Assembly: GCF_030704685.1 (NCBI RefSeq)
Contig: NZ_JAUZDX010000006.1
Location: 62,001 to 126,000 of the forward strand
DNA: 64,000 bases
Reading direction: 5' to 3'
Origin: Acidovorax sp. A1169
GTDB lineage: Bacteria > Pseudomonadota > Gammaproteobacteria > Burkholderiales > Burkholderiaceae_C
Part shown: piece by piece, positions 60,891 through 64,000 of the stretch
Layout of the letters: each line of letters starts with the position of its first letter
Numbering within the stretch: the stretch's first letter is position 1
The notes under the pieces: model-generated
The model's input: the letters and a program-made list of their open reading frames with translations, nothing else
The model's database searches: none
What the model was told of the DNA's origin: nothing
Program-made: the position numbers and the translations under genes

Positions 60891-60929
60891 AAGGGCGTTC
60901 ACTGAAGTCCAGTGAACGCCCTTTTTCTT
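60891..60929 (+). terminator. Terminator of ssrA
   Basis: A perfect 14-bp stem AAGGGCGTTCACTG / CAGTGAACGCCCTT with a 5-nt loop is followed by TTTCTTT. Confidence 0.92.
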
Positions 60930-60993
60930 TGGTGAATCAACGACTTACAGTGCATGGACGTTCGCTGTAGTCCATCTACATCCGAGGCAAAGC

Positions 60994-61142
60994 GGGGGAA
61001 CAGACGGGGGAACAAATCCCGAAAGTCGTAGACTCGGGCCAGTTGTTCCCCCGTTTCCCTATGGGGGAGGCCGTTCCCCCACCCCTGGAGCTGTTCCCCC
61101 ATGCTGACCGATGCTCACTGCAAAAACGCGAGTTGTTCCCCC
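60994..61142. repeat. Cluster of GGGGGAACA repeats at the integrase start
   Basis: Six copies of GGGGGAAC(A) occur here: two on the plus strand (60994-61002, 61006-61014) and four inverted, read as TGTTCCCCC (61044, 61092, 61134) or GTTCCCCC (61073). One copy ends on the base just before the integrase ATG, and another lies inside the coding region. They may be arm-type sites bound by the integrase N-terminal domain. Related GTGGGAACA repeats follow the gene. Confidence 0.7.
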
Positions 61143-62345
61143 GGCGCCAAGCGCGAGCGCCTGGCCGACGCGGGAGGCCTCTACCTTGAGGTCAGCCCTT
61201 CGGGTTCAAAGCGGTGGTTCTGGAAGTACCGCAAGGACGGGAAGGAAGGCCGCATGGCGCTGGGCAGTTACCCGGCCGTGGGCCTGACGGCTGCACGCAA
61301 GGCGCGGGATGCCGCCAAGAGCCAGAAGGCCGCTGGCATTGACCCGGTGCAGGCCCGCAAGGTGGAAAAGCTCAAGGGCGCCCGGCAGGATGGCGACACC
61401 TTCAAGGCCGTGGCCCTGGAGTGGCACGGCAAGCAAGTGCCCGAGTGGAGCCCGGGCCACGCCGAGCGCACCAAGCGCCAGCTTGAGCGGGATCTGTTCC
61501 CCTGGATCGGCGAGCGCTCGATGGCCAGCATCGAACCCATGGAGCTGCTGGCCGCGCTGCAGAAGGTGGAGGAGCGCGGCGCGATAGAAACCGCCGACCG
61601 CGCCCTCATGCTGTGCCGCCAGGTGTGGCGCTACTGGCTCCCCACCGCCGCCAACACCCAGCGCGACATTACCGAAGGCCTGAAAAGCCGCCTCACGCCC
61701 TATCGCGGCACGAACTTCCCCGCCGTGGTGGAGCCCAAGCGCTTCGGCGAGCTGTTGCGGGCCATGCACGCCTACAAGGGCGGGCCGACCGTGCGCACGG
61801 CGCTGCTGCTGGCCCCGTTGCTGTACCAGCGGCCGGGTAACCTGCGGGCCATGGAGTGGGCCGAGCTGGACCTTGATGCGGCACTGTGGACCATCCCCAG
61901 CGCGAAGATGAAGCGTACCAAAAGGGAAAAAGAGCAGGGCGCTGCCCACGTGGTGCCCCTGCCCACCCAGGCCGTAGAGCTGCTGCGCGATCTGCACCCC
62001 CTCACAGGCCACGGCGCATACGTGTTCCCTGGCCAGCGCGACCACGGCCGGCCCATGTCGGATAACTCGGTGCGCAGCGCCCTGTATTCGCTGGGCTTCG
62101 GTGATGAGCAGTCGTGGCATGGCTTCCGTGCCAGTGCCCGCACGATGCTGGTGGACCAGCTCGATTTGGACCCGCTGGCCATCGAGGCGAACTTGGCCCA
62201 CGCGGTGAAGGACTCCAACGGCCGCAGCTACAACCGCACCCAGTACCTCACGAAGCGCTTTGACCAGGTGCAGCAGTGGGCGGACTACCTGGACAAGCTG
62301 CGCAAGGGTGCAGACGTGTTGTCAATGCCGCAGCGCGCCGCCTGA
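61101..62345 (+). CDS. P4-type tyrosine integrase
   Basis: A 414-residue site-specific recombinase. Residues 10-95 form the arm-binding domain (DUF4102-like: ERLADAGGLYLEVSPSGSKR, WKYRKDGKEGRMALGSYPAV). Residues 100-200 form the core-binding SAM-like domain and residues 205-400 the catalytic domain: Arg in YQRPGNLRAMEW, Lys in the beta-hairpin near AKMKRTK, His-x-x-Arg in HGFRASARTML, and the Tyr nucleophile in the NGRSYNRTQYL region. The ATG follows TGGAG and a GGGAAC repeat. Its place next to ssrA indicates an element integrated into the tmRNA gene. Confidence 0.95.
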   Translation: MLTDAHCKNASCSPGAKRERLADAGGLYLEVSPSGSKRWFWKYRKDGKEGRMALGSYPAVGLTAARKARDAAKSQKAAGIDPVQARKVEKLKGARQDGDTFKAVALEWHGKQVPEWSPGHAERTKRQLERDLFPWIGERSMASIEPMELLAALQKVEERGAIETADRALMLCRQVWRYWLPTAANTQRDITEGLKSRLTPYRGTNFPAVVEPKRFGELLRAMHAYKGGPTVRTALLLAPLLYQRPGNLRAMEWAELDLDAALWTIPSAKMKRTKREKEQGAAHVVPLPTQAVELLRDLHPLTGHGAYVFPGQRDHGRPMSDNSVRSALYSLGFGDEQSWHGFRASARTMLVDQLDLDPLAIEANLAHAVKDSNGRSYNRTQYLTKRFDQVQQWADYLDKLRKGADVLSMPQRAA

Positions 62346-62371
62346 CGGGCGGCACCAGCACCAGACACAAC

Positions 62372-62391
62372 GGGCCGCGAGGCCCTTTTTT
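62372..62391 (+). terminator. Terminator of the integrase gene
   Basis: GGGCC-GCGA-GGCCC followed by TTTTTT, 27 bp after the stop. Confidence 0.8.
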
Positions 62392-62445
62392 CATGGGCGC
62401 GCGATGGTCGTGCAAATTTCCTTCACCACCATTCCCGGGAAAACC

Positions 62446-62550
62446 GTGGGAACAGTGGGAACAGACACCATGAATCCAGCAGCCATGCGGATTACCGGCC
62501 GGTAGCGAGTGGGAACAAAGTGGGAACAGACTGGGAACAGAGTGGGAACA
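62446..62550. repeat. Direct GTGGGAACA repeats, four of them 11 bp apart
   Basis: Plus-strand copies start at 62446 and 62455 (tandem, 9 bp apart) and at 62509, 62520, 62531 (CTGGGAACA) and 62542, exactly 11 bp apart. They share the GGGAACA core with the repeats around the integrase start. Helical phasing suggests cooperative binding by one protein, either the integrase or its directionality factor, or a replication initiator. There is no coding sequence here. Confidence 0.75.
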
Positions 62551-62808
62551 CTTTTACATAGTGAGAAAAACACTCACACAACACTGTTTTCTCCCTATTC
62601 CCATCCCTTCGCGCCCTCGCTGCCGGCCCTTTGGCCCTTCTGTGCCACCGGCGCACCGACACGCACATTCGTGGAAATGAGCTCGTGAGGGCCTTCCCCT
62701 GGAGCCACCTCACCGGCATGCGAGCGTGCACACGTGTGCACTCGGTGACGGAGCTCCCAGCGGCGCCAGCGATGCACGGGGCCGACCTTGCGGCAGGCAC
62801 CGTATCGA

Positions 62809-62817
62809 TGTGGATAA
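62809..62817 (-). promoter_or_regulatory. Perfect DnaA box
   Basis: TGTGGATAA is the complement of the consensus DnaA box TTATCCACA. It lies 260 bp after the phased GTGGGAACA repeats, within the non-coding region of the mobile element. Confidence 0.5.
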
Positions 62818-62947
62818 CTTTTGCCGCTAGCTTGCGCAAAAAATAGGCATCTGCGCATCGGCCGCAAACCTGCATGAATGCTGGGTTTCCCGTAAATGTG
62901 CGAAAGTTGTTCACAGTGCACAGTAAATACGACGGGCGTTATGTTTA

Positions 62948-62981
62948 ATAGTGTGCCGTATCTCTATATTTTGCACACTAT
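62948..62981. promoter_or_regulatory. Inverted repeat, likely operator of the HTH gene
   Basis: ATAGTGTGC and GCACACTAT are perfect 9-bp arms around an AT-rich 16-bp centre that could contain the -10 region. It lies 45 bp upstream of the HTH gene start. Confidence 0.6.
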
Positions 62982-63026
62982 CGGGCGAGCGTGCCACAAT
63001 GCTCCACAACGCCAAAGGATGCATTC

Positions 63027-63323
63027 ATGACGCTTGATGAGTTTGACGCCGCGCTGGTCGCACTGGGTTGGAAGGTCAGTGAGTTCTGCAGGGCCACGGG
63101 CTTGCACCGCAACACCCCCAGCCGCTGGCGGAATGAGGGGGTAGAGATACCCGAGTGGGTGCCGCAGCACTTGGGCTTGTTGCTCGATCTGCGGCGCCTG
63201 CATGCGGCGTCTCTGGTACCTCCCAGTCCCAAGGCCGAGGGGTGGCTAGTTCAAGACCTGGCCCGCCTTCACGCTGCCTACCTGGTGCCATCACGCGGAG
63301 ATGGGGGCGATGATGGCCAGTGA
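63027..63323 (+). CDS. Small helix-turn-helix regulator of the mobile element
   Basis: A 98-residue cytoplasmic protein. MTLDEFDAALVALGWKVSEF and CRATGLHRNTPSRWRNEGVE form an HTH like those of small phage and island regulators, and IPEWVPQHLGLLLDLRRLHA follows. A short repeat, RLHAASLVP / RLHAAYLVP, is seen in the tail. AAAGGA lies nine bases before the ATG at 63027. It is likely to bind the inverted repeat just upstream and to control itself or the integrase. Confidence 0.8.
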   Translation: MTLDEFDAALVALGWKVSEFCRATGLHRNTPSRWRNEGVEIPEWVPQHLGLLLDLRRLHAASLVPPSPKAEGWLVQDLARLHAAYLVPSRGDGGDDGQ

Positions 63324-64000
63324 GCATATTCCCGCCCCCGCAGGCCCGGATGGGGCTGCTACCGCCCTTGCCACCACGAGAAAGCCCCGGCCGCGGCCGC
63401 CCGAGGTTGTGCCACCCGAAGGCTTCGAATGGCATGTGCAGTCCCCCTATGGCACGCTGAAAAAGGATGGTGGCGGGAAGCTGGTGCGGCTGGAGGATAT
63501 GCACGCCTGGTTGATGCGGCGTGACGGCATCCCTTCAGCCTCGGCAGTGGCAAGAGTGTTCGGCGTGTTCGCGGCCGATACAAATTCCAAGCTGGGGATG
63601 GAGAAGGGGGCTGCAGAGGTGCGAAAGCACCTCTACCTCCTCGATTTGTCGGGCTATGCGCAGCCCATCGCCGGGTTCACGGGCAAGTATTTTTTGGGTG
63701 AAGTCGAGGAGCTGATTCCCTATGTGCCCGACTCTCATTTCGAAAGGGGAACCAAGGAGCTGCTCTTTTACACGCTTGGGCTGATGGCCGGTGAGGTGTG
63801 GGCGCCGCACGCGTGCGAGATTGATTTAAATCACCGCCTGGACGGCTATTGCCCGCAGGGTGACTTTCCCTCTGTCGAAAAGAGCAAAGAGATATTGGGC
63901 CGCTTCGCTGTGCCCTTCATTGCCGCGCATGCGTTATGGGACTGGGGCACTGTTGCCGTGCCTGTAGTTACGGCGGCCGAAGCGGCGCCGGCCGTGGTGC
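63310..64000 (+). CDS. Unknown mobile-element protein, 3' end cut by window
   Basis: An open frame from ATG 63310 (or 63313) continues without a stop to the last base, at least 230 codons. The N-terminus is Pro/Arg-rich (RKPRPRPPEVVPPEGFEW), then come HVQSPYGTLKKDGGGKLVRL, EDMHAWLMRRDGIPSASAVA and RVFGVFAADTNSKLGMEKGA, which may be a helical DNA-binding region with a predicted HTH at SASAVARVFGV. It overlaps the HTH gene by 14 bases, so the two are translationally coupled. I do not recognise a family. Confidence 0.7.
   Translation, partial: MMASEHIPAPAGPDGAATALATTRKPRPRPPEVVPPEGFEWHVQSPYGTLKKDGGGKLVRLEDMHAWLMRRDGIPSASAVARVFGVFAADTNSKLGMEKGAAEVRKHLYLLDLSGYAQPIAGFTGKYFLGEVEELIPYVPDSHFERGTKELLFYTLGLMAGEVWAPHACEIDLNHRLDGYCPQGDFPSVEKSKEILGRFAVPFIAAHALWDWGTVAVPVVTAAEAAPAVV

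Larger units (their letters stand above)
62551..63026. other. Non-coding control region of the mobile element
   Basis: No convincing gene lies in this 476-bp stretch. It holds GTGAG-AAAAACA-CTCAC (62571 region), a perfect palindrome GTGCACACGTGTGCAC (62726-62741), a perfect DnaA box (62809-62817), an AT-rich tract after 62930 and an inverted repeat (62948-62981) before the HTH gene. Confidence 0.6.

Noticed and set aside
62446-62550. CRISPR-like array
   Set aside because: The repeat units are 9 bp with 0-2 bp gaps, far too short for CRISPR repeats and spacers, and no cas genes are present.

Overview
This window looks like a chromosome segment from a high-GC betaproteobacterium of the family Comamonadaceae, most likely Acidovorax or a close relative. 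The evidence is the tmRNA tag peptide ANDERFALAA, the order gyrA-serC-pheA-tyrA-aroA/cmk-rpsA-ihfB-lapA-lapB, an aroA-cmk gene fusion, a lone Mrp-type antiporter operon and a phasin gene. The genus is an inference.

Layout. 1-5.3 kb holds small housekeeping and accessory genes (the start of aat, a lipoprotein, a DUF1311 protein, a molybdopterin-fold protein, an XRE-cupin regulator divergent from a GNAT acetyltransferase, peptide deformylase). Two identical tRNA-Asn genes follow. 5.8-13.4 kb is an accessory island, visibly richer in A+T than its surroundings. It carries an Abi-alpha type protein, an H-NS-like protein, a large HD + GHKL(Hsp90-like)-ATPase protein, a secreted protein with two internal repeats, a RibD-like deaminase with an unknown C-terminal domain, and two decayed copies of a nuclease module. 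13.6-31.9 kb is ordinary metabolic and transport DNA: LysR/GNAT, an SDR dehydrogenase with a LiuR-like site, an iron-binding protein with a Fur-like box, phasin, a histone-deacetylase-like hydrolase, thioesterase, pncB, an NhaD-like antiporter, a hydroxyacid dehydrogenase, rmuC, an MFS transporter, a TPR/barrel protein with a FecR protein, a LOG-family protein and crcB. 31.9-39.2 kb has a TRAP transporter divergent from a MarR-like regulator and a 1216-residue 5-oxoprolinase/hydantoinase. 39.2-45.4 kb is a complete Mrp (Mnh/Pha) Na+/H+ antiporter operon. 45.5-60.5 kb is the conserved block comEA-lapB-lapA-ihfB-rpsA-aroA/cmk-tyrA-pheA-serC-gyrA on the minus strand, then ompA-ubiG-gph on the plus strand.

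60.5 kb to the end: ssrA (tmRNA) is followed at once by a P4-type tyrosine integrase. This marks the left end of an integrated mobile element that runs off the window. The integrase is flanked on both sides by copies of GGGAACA, four of them spaced exactly 11 bp apart. A perfect DnaA box, palindromes, a small HTH regulator and an unfinished unknown gene follow.

The strongest unexplained signals are the GGGAACA repeat field with its DnaA box around the integrase, the uncharacterised genes of the AT-rich island beside tRNA-Asn, and a set of small palindromic elements. Five such elements each begin or end exactly at, or within a base or two of, a stop codon.
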